64,000 nucleotides of DNA from Streptomyces rimosus subsp. rimosus. GTDB lineage: Bacteria > Actinomycetota > Actinomycetes > Streptomycetales > Streptomycetaceae. The first letter of the stretch is position 1. Each line of letters opens with the position of its first letter. Under the pieces are notes generated by a model. That model was not told the origin of the DNA. It made no database searches and saw nothing but the letters and a program-made list of their open reading frames with translations. The stretch covers positions 51,139-115,138 of the forward strand of contig NZ_JOCQ01000016.1 in the NCBI RefSeq assembly GCF_000720725.1, given 5' to 3'. This document shows, one piece after another, positions 32,990-42,565 of the stretch. Made by a program: the position numbers and the translations under genes.

Positions 32990-34072
32990 ATGGGTTCGGT
33001 TCGCGTAGCCATCGCCGGCGTGGGCAACTGCGCCGCCTCGCTGGTACAAGGCGTCGAGTACTACAAGGACGCAGACCCGGACAGCCGCGTGCCCGGCCTG
33101 ATGCACGTGCAGTTCGGCGACTACCACGTGCGTGACATCGAGTTCGTGGCCGCTTTCGACGTCGACGCCAAGAAGGTCGGCCTCGACCTGGCGGACGCCA
33201 TCGGTGCCAGCGAGAACAACACCATCAAGATCTGCGACGTGCCGAACTCCGGCGTGACCGTCCAGCGCGGCCACACCCTCGACGGTCTGGGCAAGTACTA
33301 CCGCCAGACCATCGAGGAGTCCGACGAGGCGCCGGTCGACATCGTCCAGGTCCTCAAGGACAAGCAGGTCGACGTCCTGGTGTGCTACCTGCCCGTCGGC
33401 TCCGAGGACGCCGCGAAGTTCTACGCCCAGTGCGCCATCGACGCCAAGGTCGCGTTCGTCAACGCCCTGCCGGTCTTCATCGCGGGCACCAAGGAGTGGG
33501 CGGACAAGTTCACCGAGGCCGGCGTGCCGATCGTCGGCGACGACATCAAGTCGCAGGTGGGCGCCACGATCACGCACCGCGTGATGGCCAAGCTCTTCGA
33601 GGACCGGGGTGTCGTCCTGGACCGCACGATGCAGCTGAACGTCGGCGGCAACATGGACTTCAAGAACATGCTGGAGCGCGACCGCCTGGAGTCCAAGAAG
33701 ATCTCCAAGACCCAGGCCGTCACCTCGCAGATCCGCGACCGCGAGCTGGGCGAGGACAACGTCCACATCGGCCCGTCGGACTACGTCGCCTGGCTGGACG
33801 ACCGCAAGTGGGCCTACGTGCGCCTGGAGGGCCGTGCCTTCGGTGACGTCCCGCTGAACCTGGAGTACAAGCTGGAGGTCTGGGACTCCCCGAACTCCGC
33901 GGGTGTCATCATCGACGCCCTGCGCGCCGCGAAGATCGCCAAGGACCGCGGCATCGGTGGCCCGGTGCTCTCCGCGTCCTCGTACTTCATGAAGTCGCCA
34001 CCGGTGCAGTACTTCGACGACGAGGCGCACGTGAACGTCGAGAAGTTCATCAAGGGCGAGGTCGAGCGCTGA
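32990..34072 (+). CDS. ino1: Inositol-3-phosphate synthase
   Basis: A 360-residue NAD+-dependent synthase converting glucose 6-phosphate to inositol 3-phosphate, the first step to phosphatidylinositol, mycothiol and inositol signalling lipids. It has the Rossmann motif VAIAGVGNCAASLVQG, VNALPVFIAG, the core GDDIKSQVGATITHR with the catalytic-site Lys, NVGGNMDFKNM, and KISKTQAVTSQ. It is the actinobacterial short form. ATG 32990 follows AGGGAG. It is likely co-transcribed with padR and ends in a strong hairpin. Mycothiol supply links it functionally to the thioredoxin/sigma-R genes further right. Confidence 0.95.
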   Translation: MGSVRVAIAGVGNCAASLVQGVEYYKDADPDSRVPGLMHVQFGDYHVRDIEFVAAFDVDAKKVGLDLADAIGASENNTIKICDVPNSGVTVQRGHTLDGLGKYYRQTIEESDEAPVDIVQVLKDKQVDVLVCYLPVGSEDAAKFYAQCAIDAKVAFVNALPVFIAGTKEWADKFTEAGVPIVGDDIKSQVGATITHRVMAKLFEDRGVVLDRTMQLNVGGNMDFKNMLERDRLESKKISKTQAVTSQIRDRELGEDNVHIGPSDYVAWLDDRKWAYVRLEGRAFGDVPLNLEYKLEVWDSPNSAGVIIDALRAAKIAKDRGIGGPVLSASSYFMKSPPVQYFDDEAHVNVEKFIKGEVER

Positions 34073-34090
34073 TCATCGCGCCGTCCGCCT

Positions 34091-34133
34091 AGCACGCAGG
34101 CCCCCGGAAATTCCGACCGGGGGCCTGCGTGCT
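34091..34133 (+). terminator. Strong terminator after ino1
   Basis: A perfect 17-bp stem: AGCACGCAGGCCCCCGG (34091-34107) and CCGGGGGCCTGCGTGCT (34117-34133), loop 9 bases. Confidence 0.85.
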
Positions 34134-34150
34134 GTGTGAGGCTGGGCCTC

Positions 34151-35410
34151 ATGCCCGTTGTGCGTGACCTCCGCGTACTGCTCCAGCTGCGTGACTTCCG
34201 TTCCCTGCTGGCCGTACGGCTCCTCTCTCAGGCCGCCGACGGCGTCTACCAGGTCGCGCTCGCCACGTACGTCATCTTCTCGCCCGAGAGGCAGGCGACT
34301 CCCGCGGCCATCGCCTCCGCCATGGCGGTCCTGCTGCTCCCGTACTCGCTGCTCGGCCCCTTCGCTGGTGTCCTCCTCGACCGGTGGCGCCGCCGGCAGG
34401 TCCTGCTGTACGGCAATCTGCTGCGCACCGTGCTCGCTCTCGGCACCGCCGCCCTGATCACCGTGCGAGCTTCCGACTGGCTCTTCTACGCCTCCGCACT
34501 GTCCGTCATGGCCGTCAACCGTTTCGTGCTGGCCGGGCTGTCGGCAGCCCTGCCGCGCGTGGTGATCGGCACGGAGCGGTTGGTCGTGGCCAACTCCCTC
34601 TCCCCGACCGCCGGCACGCTCGCGACGACCGCGGGCGGTGGGCTCGCCTTCGCCGTCCGGCTGGCGGGAAGCCAGTCGAACACGGTCGTCGTGCTGCTGG
34701 CCGCAGTCCTCTACCTCTGCGCTTCCGGTGTCTCGCTGCGCATGGGCCCGGGGCTGCTGGGGCCAGACCCTTCCCAGCTCCAGTCGCGTGTCGGCGCAGC
34801 CTTGTTGAGCACCGCGCGCGGCTTGGTGGACGGGCTGCGTCACCTCCTGGAGCGACGTACCGCAGCGGCAGCACTCACAGCGATGACCGCTCTGCGCTTC
34901 TGCTACGGAGCCCTGACGGTGACGGTGCTGATGCTGTGCCGGTACGCGTGGGCCGACAGCGAGTCGGACGGGCTGGCGCTCCTCGGGATCGCCGTCGGCG
35001 TGTCAGGGGCGGGCTTCTTCGCCGCCGCCGTCATCACGCCGTCGGCCGTGGAACGGTTCACGCCCCTGGTCTGGATGGCGAGCTGCGCGGGACTGTCGGC
35101 GGTGCTGACTCCGGCTTTGGGGCTGTTCTTCGCGTACGTGCCGCTGCTGATCGCGGCTTTCGTCCTCGGCCTCAGCACCCAGGCATCCAAGATCTCCACG
35201 GACACGGTGGTGCAGTCGTCAGTGGACGATGCCTTCCGTGGCCGTGTCTTCGCGGTTTACGACATGCTCTTCAACGTCGCCTACGTCGGCGCCGCGGCCG
35301 TGGCGGCGCTGATGCTGCCGCTGGACGGCAGGTCCGGTGTTCTCGTCGTCGCCGTGGCTCTGCTCTACGCGGCAACCGCCGTGTCGCTGATCCGTTTCGT
35401 ACGGCGGTAA
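34151..35410 (+). CDS. MFS transporter
   Basis: A 419-residue major-facilitator permease with ~11-12 hydrophobic segments. The N-terminus RDFRSLLAVRLLSQAADGVYQVALA and the loop FAGVLLDRWRRRQVLLYGNLLR (a motif A-like D-R-x-x-R) are typical of the BtlA/bacteriocin-export-like MFS branch. The substrate is unknown. ATG 34151 was preferred to the in-frame GTG 34136, which is only 3 bases after the terminator stem. It is the first gene after the ino1 terminator; the LppU/SCO3897-like gene follows 111 bases later on the same strand. Confidence 0.85.
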   Translation: MPVVRDLRVLLQLRDFRSLLAVRLLSQAADGVYQVALATYVIFSPERQATPAAIASAMAVLLLPYSLLGPFAGVLLDRWRRRQVLLYGNLLRTVLALGTAALITVRASDWLFYASALSVMAVNRFVLAGLSAALPRVVIGTERLVVANSLSPTAGTLATTAGGGLAFAVRLAGSQSNTVVVLLAAVLYLCASGVSLRMGPGLLGPDPSQLQSRVGAALLSTARGLVDGLRHLLERRTAAAALTAMTALRFCYGALTVTVLMLCRYAWADSESDGLALLGIAVGVSGAGFFAAAVITPSAVERFTPLVWMASCAGLSAVLTPALGLFFAYVPLLIAAFVLGLSTQASKISTDTVVQSSVDDAFRGRVFAVYDMLFNVAYVGAAAVAALMLPLDGRSGVLVVAVALLYAATAVSLIRFVRR

Positions 35411-35521
35411 CCGCCCGGAGCCCAGGCCCGGGGCCCCCGCCCGCGCCAGGGTCACCTCGCGACCGGATACGTTACGTGCTTTCAGCTCACACGATGACGC
35501 ACAGCTTTCAGGGGGACCTCC

Positions 35522-36160
35522 ATGACCATGCCGCCGCCTCCGGGCCAGAACCCGTACGGCCAGAATCCCTACGGCCAGGCCCCGTACCCGCAGGCGCCGA
35601 ACGCTCCGTACGGGCAGCCGCCGCAGGGGCCCACCCCGTACGGCCAGCCGCAGCCCCCGCAGGCTCCCAACGCTCCGTACGGCCAGCCGCAGGGCGGCTA
35701 TGCTCCCCCGTCGCAGATGCCTGCGCAGCAGGGTGCTCCCTGGCCGCAGGCAGCGCCCCCGCAGCAGCCCTACGGCATGCCCCCACAAGGTTCGGCACCC
35801 CTGCCGCCCGGGCCCCAGCGTTCGGACAGCGTGGGCCGGAAGGTCTTCCGCGTGATCCTGAGTCTTGTCGTGCTGGGCCTGGTGCTCGGCGGCCTCGCGG
35901 GCTTCAACTCCCTCTTCGGCTCGGACGCCAAAAAGGCAGCCGTCGGCGACTGCATGAAGAACAACGGCACGACCATCCGGCCGGACCTGGAGAAGGTGGA
36001 CTGCGCCGCCTCTGACGCGGCCTACAAGGTCGCCGAGGTGCATGACGACACCACCGACGAGAAGCTGTGCGACCTGACGAAGTACAACGCCTATTCGGAA
36101 GCCACCGGCCGTCGGCACCGCAGCAAGGTCGTGCTCTGCCTCGAAGACATCAAGAAGTAG
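35522..36160 (+). CDS. LppU/SCO3897-like single-pass membrane protein
   Basis: A 212-residue protein in three parts. The N-terminus is ~100 residues of Pro/Gln-rich repeats of the form NPYGQ/APYGQP. A TM helix follows at ~105-128 (VFRVILSLVVLGLVLGGLAG), then an ~80-residue outer domain with four cysteines (GDCMKNN, VDCAASD, KLCDL, VLCLED). The layout matches, from memory, what is annotated as the LppU/SCO3897 family; the function is unknown. ATG 35522 follows GGGGGACC. Two parS sites lie immediately downstream between it and the convergent cca gene. Confidence 0.8.
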   Translation: MTMPPPPGQNPYGQNPYGQAPYPQAPNAPYGQPPQGPTPYGQPQPPQAPNAPYGQPQGGYAPPSQMPAQQGAPWPQAAPPQQPYGMPPQGSAPLPPGPQRSDSVGRKVFRVILSLVVLGLVLGGLAGFNSLFGSDAKKAAVGDCMKNNGTTIRPDLEKVDCAASDAAYKVAEVHDDTTDEKLCDLTKYNAYSEATGRRHRSKVVLCLEDIKK

Positions 36161-36171
36161 AGCCGACCCTC

Positions 36172-36185
36172 GTTTCACGTGAAAC
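36172..36185. other. parS site 6
   Basis: Exact GTTTCACGTGAAAC in the short gap between the convergent LppU-like and cca genes. Confidence 0.95.
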
Positions 36186-36205
36186 ACGGCGGTGCCCACC
36201 GCGGT

Positions 36206-36219
36206 GTTTCACGTGAAAC
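36206..36219. other. parS site 7
   Basis: Exact GTTTCACGTGAAAC, 34 bases from site 6 and just beyond the cca stop codon. Confidence 0.95.
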
Positions 36220-36226
36220 GACGCGC

Positions 36227-37702
36227 TCACTGCTGCGCGGCCCACCACTCGCGCAGAGCGGCGACGGCCTCTTCCCGCTCCATCGGCCCGTTCTCCAGCC
36301 GGAGTTCGAGCAGGTGCTTGTACGCCTTACCGACCTCCGGGCCAGGGGCGATGCCGAGAATCTCCATGATGTCGTTGCCGTCCAGGTCCGGCCGGATCGA
36401 GTCCAGCTCCTCCTGCTCCTGCAACCACGCGATGCGCTCCTCCAGCCCGTCATAGGCACGGGAGAGGGCGTTGGCCTTGCGCTTGTTGCGGGTGGTGCAG
36501 TCCGAACGCGTCAGCTTGTGCAGTCGCTTCAGCTGCGGGCCGGCGTCTCGCACGTACCGACGGACCGCGGAGTCGGTCCACTCGCCCGTCCCGTAACCGT
36601 GGAAGCGCAGATGCAGCTCCACCAGCCGCGAGACGTCCTTGACCATGTCGTTGGAGTACTTCAGCGCGGTCATCCGCTTCTTGGTCATCTTCGCCCCCAC
36701 CACCTCGTGGTGGTGGAAGGAGACCCGGCCGTCACTCTCGAAACGACGCGTCCTGGGCTTGCCGATGTCGTGCAGCAGTGCCGCCAGCCGCAGCACCAGG
36801 TCGGGGCCGTCCTCTTCGAGGTCGATGGCCTGTTCCAGCACCGTCAGCGAGTGCTCGTAGACATCCTTGTGACGGTGATGTTCGTCACGTTCGAGACGCA
36901 GTGCGGGCAGCTCCGGCAGCACCCGGTCGGCGATGCCCGTGTCGACCAGCAGCTTGAGGCCCTTGCGCGGGTGGGAGCCCAGGAGCAGCTTGTTCAGCTC
37001 GTCCCGTACCCGCTCCGCGGAGACGATGTCGATGCGCTCGGCCATGGCTTTCATCGCGGAGACGACGTCGTCGGCCACCTCGAAGTCCAGCTGGGCGGCG
37101 AACCGGGCAGCTCGCATCATCCGCAGCGGATCGTCGGAGAAGGACTCCTCCGGCGTCCCCGGTGTCCGCAGGACACGTGCCGCCAGGTCCTCCAGACCGT
37201 CGTGTGGGTCGATGAACTCCTTCTGCGGTAGCGCCACCGCCATGGCGTTCACCGTGAAGTCCCGGCGCACCAGGTCCTGCTCGATGGAGTCGCCGTAGGA
37301 CACCTCGGGCTTGCGCGAGGTCCGGTCGTACGCCTCCGAGCGGTACGTGGTGACCTCGATGTCGAACGAGTCCTTCTTGCAGCCGACGGTGCCGAAGGCG
37401 ATGCCGACCTCCCACACCGCGTCCGCCCACGGCCGGACGATCTTCAGTACGTCCTCGGGGCGGGCATCGGTGGTGAAGTCGAGGTCGTTGCCGAGCCGGC
37501 CGAGCAGGGCATCCCGTACCGAGCCGCCGACCAGGGCAAGCGTGAACCCGGCCTCCTGGAAACGGCGGGCCAGATCGTCCGCGACGGGAGACACCCGCAA
37601 CAGTTCTCCGACGGCACGGCGCTGCACCTGGTTCAGCGCGTCCGTCGACTGCGGGGTCCGCTCGGGCTGCGGGGCGGGGAAGTCATTGTTGGCGTTCGGC
37701 AC
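36227..37702 (-). CDS. cca: CCA tRNA nucleotidyltransferase (with HD domain)
   Basis: A 491-residue class II nucleotidyltransferase that builds or repairs the 3'-CCA of tRNAs. The head has LALVGGSVRDALLGR, the catalytic acid pair LDF in GNDLDFTTDA, and the RRDFTVNAMA motif. The neck DDPLRMMRAARFAAQLDF and a C-terminal HD phosphohydrolase domain (LLHDIGKPRTR) follow. The start is GTG 37702. It reads leftward, convergent with the LppU-like gene over two parS sites, and is divergent from the large secreted DUF6049-like protein. Confidence 0.95.
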   Translation of the reverse strand: MPNANNDFPAPQPERTPQSTDALNQVQRRAVGELLRVSPVADDLARRFQEAGFTLALVGGSVRDALLGRLGNDLDFTTDARPEDVLKIVRPWADAVWEVGIAFGTVGCKKDSFDIEVTTYRSEAYDRTSRKPEVSYGDSIEQDLVRRDFTVNAMAVALPQKEFIDPHDGLEDLAARVLRTPGTPEESFSDDPLRMMRAARFAAQLDFEVADDVVSAMKAMAERIDIVSAERVRDELNKLLLGSHPRKGLKLLVDTGIADRVLPELPALRLERDEHHRHKDVYEHSLTVLEQAIDLEEDGPDLVLRLAALLHDIGKPRTRRFESDGRVSFHHHEVVGAKMTKKRMTALKYSNDMVKDVSRLVELHLRFHGYGTGEWTDSAVRRYVRDAGPQLKRLHKLTRSDCTTRNKRKANALSRAYDGLEERIAWLQEQEELDSIRPDLDGNDIMEILGIAPGPEVGKAYKHLLELRLENGPMEREEAVAALREWWAAQQ

Positions 37703-37912
37703 AACAGAACAGGGTACGTGGCCACGTCGCGCGAGGCGTCCCGTCGGCGATGGCGCCGGGCAGCGCAGGAAAAAGGGGACAAGCGTCTCTCCGGGCCGGC
37801 TGCCGAGCGATCTTGTGGAGCAGTCCCCAGCACTTCACCCCAGCGGGTCTCGTTACCATGCGTGGACGCACATTCCGACGACCACTGACGACGACGAGGG
37901 ACGGGCGAACGC

Positions 37913-40213
37913 GTGGCCGAGGCGGCAGGGTTCCAGGGGAGTGAACGGCCGCGCCGTCGGTGGTTGCGCCGGGCCGCGGCACTGATCGCCGGTGTGCCGC
38001 TGCTGGCGGGAATGGTGCAGATCCCGGCCGCCCCCGAAGCCCGTGCCGCCGGCCCGCGCACCGTCGACGTCTCCATCGACGCGCTGACCCCCAACGCGCC
38101 GAAGAAGGACGACACCCTCACCGTCTCCGGGACGCTCACCAACGGCAGCAATGTCCCGATCACCGACGCGCACGTGGGCCTGCGGCGTGGTCCCGCTCTC
38201 AACAGCCGCAGCGCCATCGACACGGCCGCCAAGCGCACGGGCTTCTCCCAGGGAGCCGACGGCCAGGAGATCGGGAACCTCACCCAGAAGATCGACAAGC
38301 TGGAACCGGGCGTCAGCCGCACCTTCACCCTCCACGTCCCGGTCAAGGACCTCGATCTCGGTGACGACGGCGTCTACCAGCTCGGCGTCTCCCTGTCCGG
38401 CCGGTCCGATGGCGCCTCGTACGAGCAGGTACTCGGCATCGAGCGGACGTTCCTGCCCTGGCAGAACTCCGACGTGGAAAAGAAGACTCAGCTCACGTAC
38501 CTGTGGCCGCTGATCTCCTCGACACACCTGACCGCGGAGACCGACGCGGACGCAGAGCAGACACCGGTCTTCCGCAACGACAACCTGGCATCGGAGATCG
38601 CCCCCGGCGGGCGGCTCCAGCAGCTCGTGGCGCTCGGCAAGGACCTCCCCGTCACCTTCGTCATCGACCCCGACCTGCTCGCCTCCGTCGACGCGATGAC
38701 CAGGACGTACAAGGTCGAAGGACCCGACGGACCCACCGCGGGCAAGAACCAGGCGGTCGCCAAGCAATGGTTGAAGCAGGTGGAGGAGGCGGTGAAGACC
38801 CATGAGGTCATCGCGCTGCCCTTCGCCGACCCCGACCTGGCCTCGCTCGCGCACCGCGGTAAAGAGGTCCCCAGCGCCCTCGGGCACCTCGGCCCCGCCA
38901 CGACGAAGGCGGCCAAAACCGTGGAGACGGTTCTGGGTGTCAAGCCCCGCACCGACTTCGCCTGGCCCGCCGAAGGCGCCGTCGACTCCTCCATCATCGA
39001 TGTCGCCACTTCCGGCGGTGCCCACAACATCATCGCCCGCAGCGACAGCCTGCAGGAGGACAGCCTCGCCTACAGCCCGACGGCAGCCCGCCCGATCGGC
39101 GGCGGCAACACCGCCATCGTCGCCGACGCCGGATTGTCCACGGCCTTCGAGGGCGACCTGTCCAAAGCCGAGAACTCCACGCTGGCCATCCAGCAGTTCC
39201 TCGCCCAGAGCCTGATGATCAACGGCCAGGAGCCCGGGCGGCAGCGCAACATCGTCGTCGCGCCGCAGCGCACGCCTTCGGTCAGCCAGGCGCAGGCGAT
39301 GGCCGCGGGCGTCAAGAATCTGGTGCCGGGCCGCTGGGCCGAACCGCTGAACCTGACAGGCGCCGCCAAGGCCGCGCCCGACCCCGGGGCCAATCGCCAG
39401 GTGCCGGGGGCCGGCGAGTACCCGGCTTCGCTGCGCAAGCAGGAACTCCCGACGGAAGCCTTCGAGGAGATCCAGAACACCCAGACCACGCTCGACGACT
39501 TCGCGCCCGTGCTGGCCCAGCCCCCGCGCGTGGTGACGCCGTTCGGCAACGCCATCATGCGGGAGATGTCGACCGAGTGGCGGCTGGACGAAGCGGGCGC
39601 CGCGGCCTTCCGCAGCTCTGTGCACACCTATCTCGACGGTCTGACGAAGAACGTGCAGCTGATCCAGAAGTCTCCTGCGACGCTCTCCGGGCGCAGCGCG
39701 ACGATCCCGGTGACGGTGCAGAACAACCTGGTCCAGGGCGTCAAGGGACTGACGCTGGAGCTCTCGTCCTCGCAGCCCAACCGGCTCGACACGGGCGAGC
39801 CGCAGGAGATCACGGTCGACGGCGGCCACAGCCAGTCGTTCAAGTTCGACACGACGGCGAACGCCAACGGTCCCGTGCAGGTGACGGCGCAGCTCTACAC
39901 CGCGGACGGCAAGCGGTACGGCCGGCCGATGACCTTCCAGGTCAACGTCACCGAGATCACCTCGACGATCATGCTGGTCATCGCGGGCGGAGTCCTGCTG
40001 CTCGTCCTCGCCGGTGTCCGCATCTACCTCCAGCGCAAGCGCGCCGCGGCGGGGCGCGACGGGAACGGGACCGACGGTGACGGTGGGCCCGAGGACGGCA
40101 ACGGGGGTGACGGTACGGACGGTGACGAGCCGGTGCAGCCGGGTGACCACGAGCCGGACACCGGTTCGGAAAGCACGGACGCGTCCGGCTCAGGTGAGAA
40201 AGTGGACCGTTGA
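37913..40213 (+). CDS. Large exported membrane-anchored protein (DUF6049-like)
   Basis: A 766-residue protein. A signal peptide follows a twin-arginine-like basic stretch (RRRWLRRAAALIAGVPLLAGM...ARAAG). Beta-rich domains follow (VDVSIDALTPNAPKKDDTLTVSGTLTNGS, a CARDB/Ig-like strand pattern). A middle domain resembles a polysaccharide-deacetylase-like barrel (VTFVIDPDLLASVDAM, AWPAEGAVD). A C-terminal TM (STIMLVIAGGVLLLVLAGVRIYL) and an acidic Gly/Asp tail close it. I recall this position being annotated DUF6049 in Streptomyces and probably related to envelope assembly with MurJ, encoded 46 bases downstream. The start is GTG 37913. Confidence 0.85.
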   Translation: MAEAAGFQGSERPRRRWLRRAAALIAGVPLLAGMVQIPAAPEARAAGPRTVDVSIDALTPNAPKKDDTLTVSGTLTNGSNVPITDAHVGLRRGPALNSRSAIDTAAKRTGFSQGADGQEIGNLTQKIDKLEPGVSRTFTLHVPVKDLDLGDDGVYQLGVSLSGRSDGASYEQVLGIERTFLPWQNSDVEKKTQLTYLWPLISSTHLTAETDADAEQTPVFRNDNLASEIAPGGRLQQLVALGKDLPVTFVIDPDLLASVDAMTRTYKVEGPDGPTAGKNQAVAKQWLKQVEEAVKTHEVIALPFADPDLASLAHRGKEVPSALGHLGPATTKAAKTVETVLGVKPRTDFAWPAEGAVDSSIIDVATSGGAHNIIARSDSLQEDSLAYSPTAARPIGGGNTAIVADAGLSTAFEGDLSKAENSTLAIQQFLAQSLMINGQEPGRQRNIVVAPQRTPSVSQAQAMAAGVKNLVPGRWAEPLNLTGAAKAAPDPGANRQVPGAGEYPASLRKQELPTEAFEEIQNTQTTLDDFAPVLAQPPRVVTPFGNAIMREMSTEWRLDEAGAAAFRSSVHTYLDGLTKNVQLIQKSPATLSGRSATIPVTVQNNLVQGVKGLTLELSSSQPNRLDTGEPQEITVDGGHSQSFKFDTTANANGPVQVTAQLYTADGKRYGRPMTFQVNVTEITSTIMLVIAGGVLLLVLAGVRIYLQRKRAAAGRDGNGTDGDGGPEDGNGGDGTDGDEPVQPGDHEPDTGSESTDASGSGEKVDR

Positions 40214-40259
40214 TAGATGGCGGGGCCGGATGGCCGGCGACGGATGAGGTGGGGCAGCG

Positions 40260-42458
40260 ATGAATGCGCCGTACGACGGTGACCGCGGCAGGGGTGCGCA
40301 CGACACCCCCGCGGGTCAGGGACCGCCGACGCCCCAGGGGCAGCAGCCCCATGATCCGTATGTGCACGACGCGTACGCCAACGATCCGTACCGGTCCCAG
40401 GACCCCACGGCCCAGGACCCGGTCAACGACGTCTTCTACGACCGGTCCGCGCACCCCCCACCGCCTCCCGGGCAGGCCCCACACCCGCTCTACCAGCAGC
40501 CGCCCGCCCCGCAGCACACCCCTGACCCGCAGGTGTGGGCACCGACCCCGCCGCCCGAGCCGCAGGGCCCGACGCGCCACCTGCCGTACGGTGACGACGC
40601 CGCCACGACGCAGTTCGTGGGCGTGGACGACCTGATCTCGCAGGCCGCCGACGATCGCCGGGAACCGGACGCCTTCGCGCACCTGTACCGGGACCAGCGG
40701 CAGCCGTACGAGCCGCAGCGTCCGATGACGCCGCAGCAGGAGCCGGTTCCGCAGGCCGCCTCCGTACCGGAGCAGCCGCCGACGCCCGCGCCGGAGCCCG
40801 CGGCTCCCGCCAAGCGTTCCGGCGGACGCGCGTCGTCGCTGCTGAAGTCCAGCGCGGTCATGGCCGCGGGCACGCTGGTCTCGCGCATCCTGGGATTCGT
40901 ACGCAACCTCGTCATCGCCGCGGCGATCGGCGTCGGCACCCTCAACGACTCGTACCAGGTCGCCAACACCCTCCCGACGATGATCTACATCCTGGTCGGC
41001 GGCGGCGCCCTGAACGCGGTGTTCATCCCGCAGCTCGTGCGGGCCATGAAGAACGACGAGGACGGCGGCGAGGCGTACGCCAACCGCCTGCTGACGCTGG
41101 TCACGGTGTTGATGGCGGGCATCACCACGGTCTGTGTGCTGGCGGCGCCGGTCTTCATCAGCATGATGTCGCCGAAGATCGCCTCCGATCCCGAGCAGAT
41201 GGATGTCGCGGTCGCCTTCGCCCGCTACTGCCTGCCGACCATGTTCTTCATGGGCGTGCACGTGGTGTTGGGGCAGATCCTCAACGCCCGCGGGCGGTTC
41301 GGCGCGATGATGTGGACCCCGGTCCTCAACAACGTCATCGTGATCGCCACGTTCGGCGCCTTCATCTGGGTCTTCGGCAGCTTCTCGCAGAGCGGTGTGA
41401 GCGCGGGCAACGTCTCCGCCGACGCGGTCCGGCTGCTCGGCATCGGCACACTGCTCGGTCTGACCGTGCAGGCGCTCGCCATGTTCCCTTACCTCCGGGA
41501 CGCCGGTTTCCGGCTCCGCCCGCGCTTCGACTGGCGCGGCCACGGGCTGGGGAAGGCCGCACGGCTGGCCAAGTGGACCTTCTTCTTCGTGCTCGCCAAC
41601 CAGCTCGGCCTGGTCGTGGTGACTCAGATCGCCACCTGGGCCGGCTCGGTCGCCGAGGGCCAGGGCCACTCGGGTACCGGTATCACCGCTTACAACTACG
41701 CGCTGCAGCTCTGGCAGATGCCGCAGGCGATCATCACCGTCTCGGTCATGACCGCTGTTCTGCCGCGTATTTCCCGAGCAGCCCACGACGGGGACGTCAC
41801 CGCCGTACGCGACGACATCTCCTACGGACTGCGCACCTCGGCGGTGGCCATCGTGCCGTGCGCCTTCGCGTTCCTGGCGCTCGGTGTCCCCATGGCGACG
41901 CTGATGTTCTCCAGCGCGGGGGCCGGTGCCACCAACATCGGTTACGTGATCATGGCGTTCGGTCTGGGCCTCATCCCGTACTCCGCGCAGTACGTCATCC
42001 TGCGCGGTTTCTACGCCTACGAGGACACCCGCACACCGTTCTTCAACACCGTGATCGTCGCCGCCGTCAACGCCGCGGTCTCCGGTCTGTGCTTCCTGGT
42101 CCTGCCGGCCCGCTGGGTCGTGGTGGGCCTCGCAGCGGCCTATGGACTGGCCTACGCCGTCGGCGTCGGCGTGGCCTGGCGGCGGCTGCGCAAACGGCTG
42201 GGCGGCGACCTGGACGGGCCGCACGTCATTCGTACGTACGCCCGCCTCGCCGGGGCCTGTGTGCCGGCCGCCCTGGTCGGCGGCGCGGCCTCATACGGAA
42301 TCACCCTGGCACTCGGCAGCGGTGTCACCGGCTCCCTGGCCGCCTTGGTCGGTGGCGGTGTCACACTGATCGCCGTCTTCTTCCTCGCCGCGAAGCGGAT
42401 GCGGGTCGAAGAGATGAACGCCATGGTCGGCATGGTGCGCGCGAAGCTGGGGCGCTGA
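40260..42458 (+). CDS. murJ: Lipid II flippase MurJ (MviN)
   Basis: A 732-residue protein with ~190 Pro/Gln/Asp-rich cytoplasmic residues followed by a 14-TM MOP-superfamily core: GTLVSRILGFVRNLVIAAAIG, NDSYQVANTLPTMIYILVGGGALNAVFIPQL, QILNARGRFGAMMWTPVLNNV. It flips lipid II across the membrane for wall synthesis. Mycobacterial MviN carries a pseudokinase and a discoidin-like domain on the same chain. Here these are encoded by the next gene, starting about 107 bases later. ATG 40260 follows GAGGTGGGG. Confidence 0.95.
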   Translation: MNAPYDGDRGRGAHDTPAGQGPPTPQGQQPHDPYVHDAYANDPYRSQDPTAQDPVNDVFYDRSAHPPPPPGQAPHPLYQQPPAPQHTPDPQVWAPTPPPEPQGPTRHLPYGDDAATTQFVGVDDLISQAADDRREPDAFAHLYRDQRQPYEPQRPMTPQQEPVPQAASVPEQPPTPAPEPAAPAKRSGGRASSLLKSSAVMAAGTLVSRILGFVRNLVIAAAIGVGTLNDSYQVANTLPTMIYILVGGGALNAVFIPQLVRAMKNDEDGGEAYANRLLTLVTVLMAGITTVCVLAAPVFISMMSPKIASDPEQMDVAVAFARYCLPTMFFMGVHVVLGQILNARGRFGAMMWTPVLNNVIVIATFGAFIWVFGSFSQSGVSAGNVSADAVRLLGIGTLLGLTVQALAMFPYLRDAGFRLRPRFDWRGHGLGKAARLAKWTFFFVLANQLGLVVVTQIATWAGSVAEGQGHSGTGITAYNYALQLWQMPQAIITVSVMTAVLPRISRAAHDGDVTAVRDDISYGLRTSAVAIVPCAFAFLALGVPMATLMFSSAGAGATNIGYVIMAFGLGLIPYSAQYVILRGFYAYEDTRTPFFNTVIVAAVNAAVSGLCFLVLPARWVVVGLAAAYGLAYAVGVGVAWRRLRKRLGGDLDGPHVIRTYARLAGACVPAALVGGAASYGITLALGSGVTGSLAALVGGGVTLIAVFFLAAKRMRVEEMNAMVGMVRAKLGR

Positions 42459-42565
42459 GCGGGCACAACCATCGGCCGCAACCGTGTGTCGTGCATAGTG
42501 GCGGACTGTGGGCACAATTGTCTTGGCTCGGAGAGCCTGCAACGGATGGGGAGGCAGGAACGACG

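Noticed and set aside
37853..40150. Long minus-strand frame opposite the DUF6049-like gene
   Set aside because: No domain, whereas the plus-strand frame has a signal peptide and a C-terminal TM.
39978..42224. Long minus-strand frame opposite murJ
   Set aside because: Its His/Asp/Arg-rich translation is a shadow of the Pro-rich and membrane regions of MurJ.
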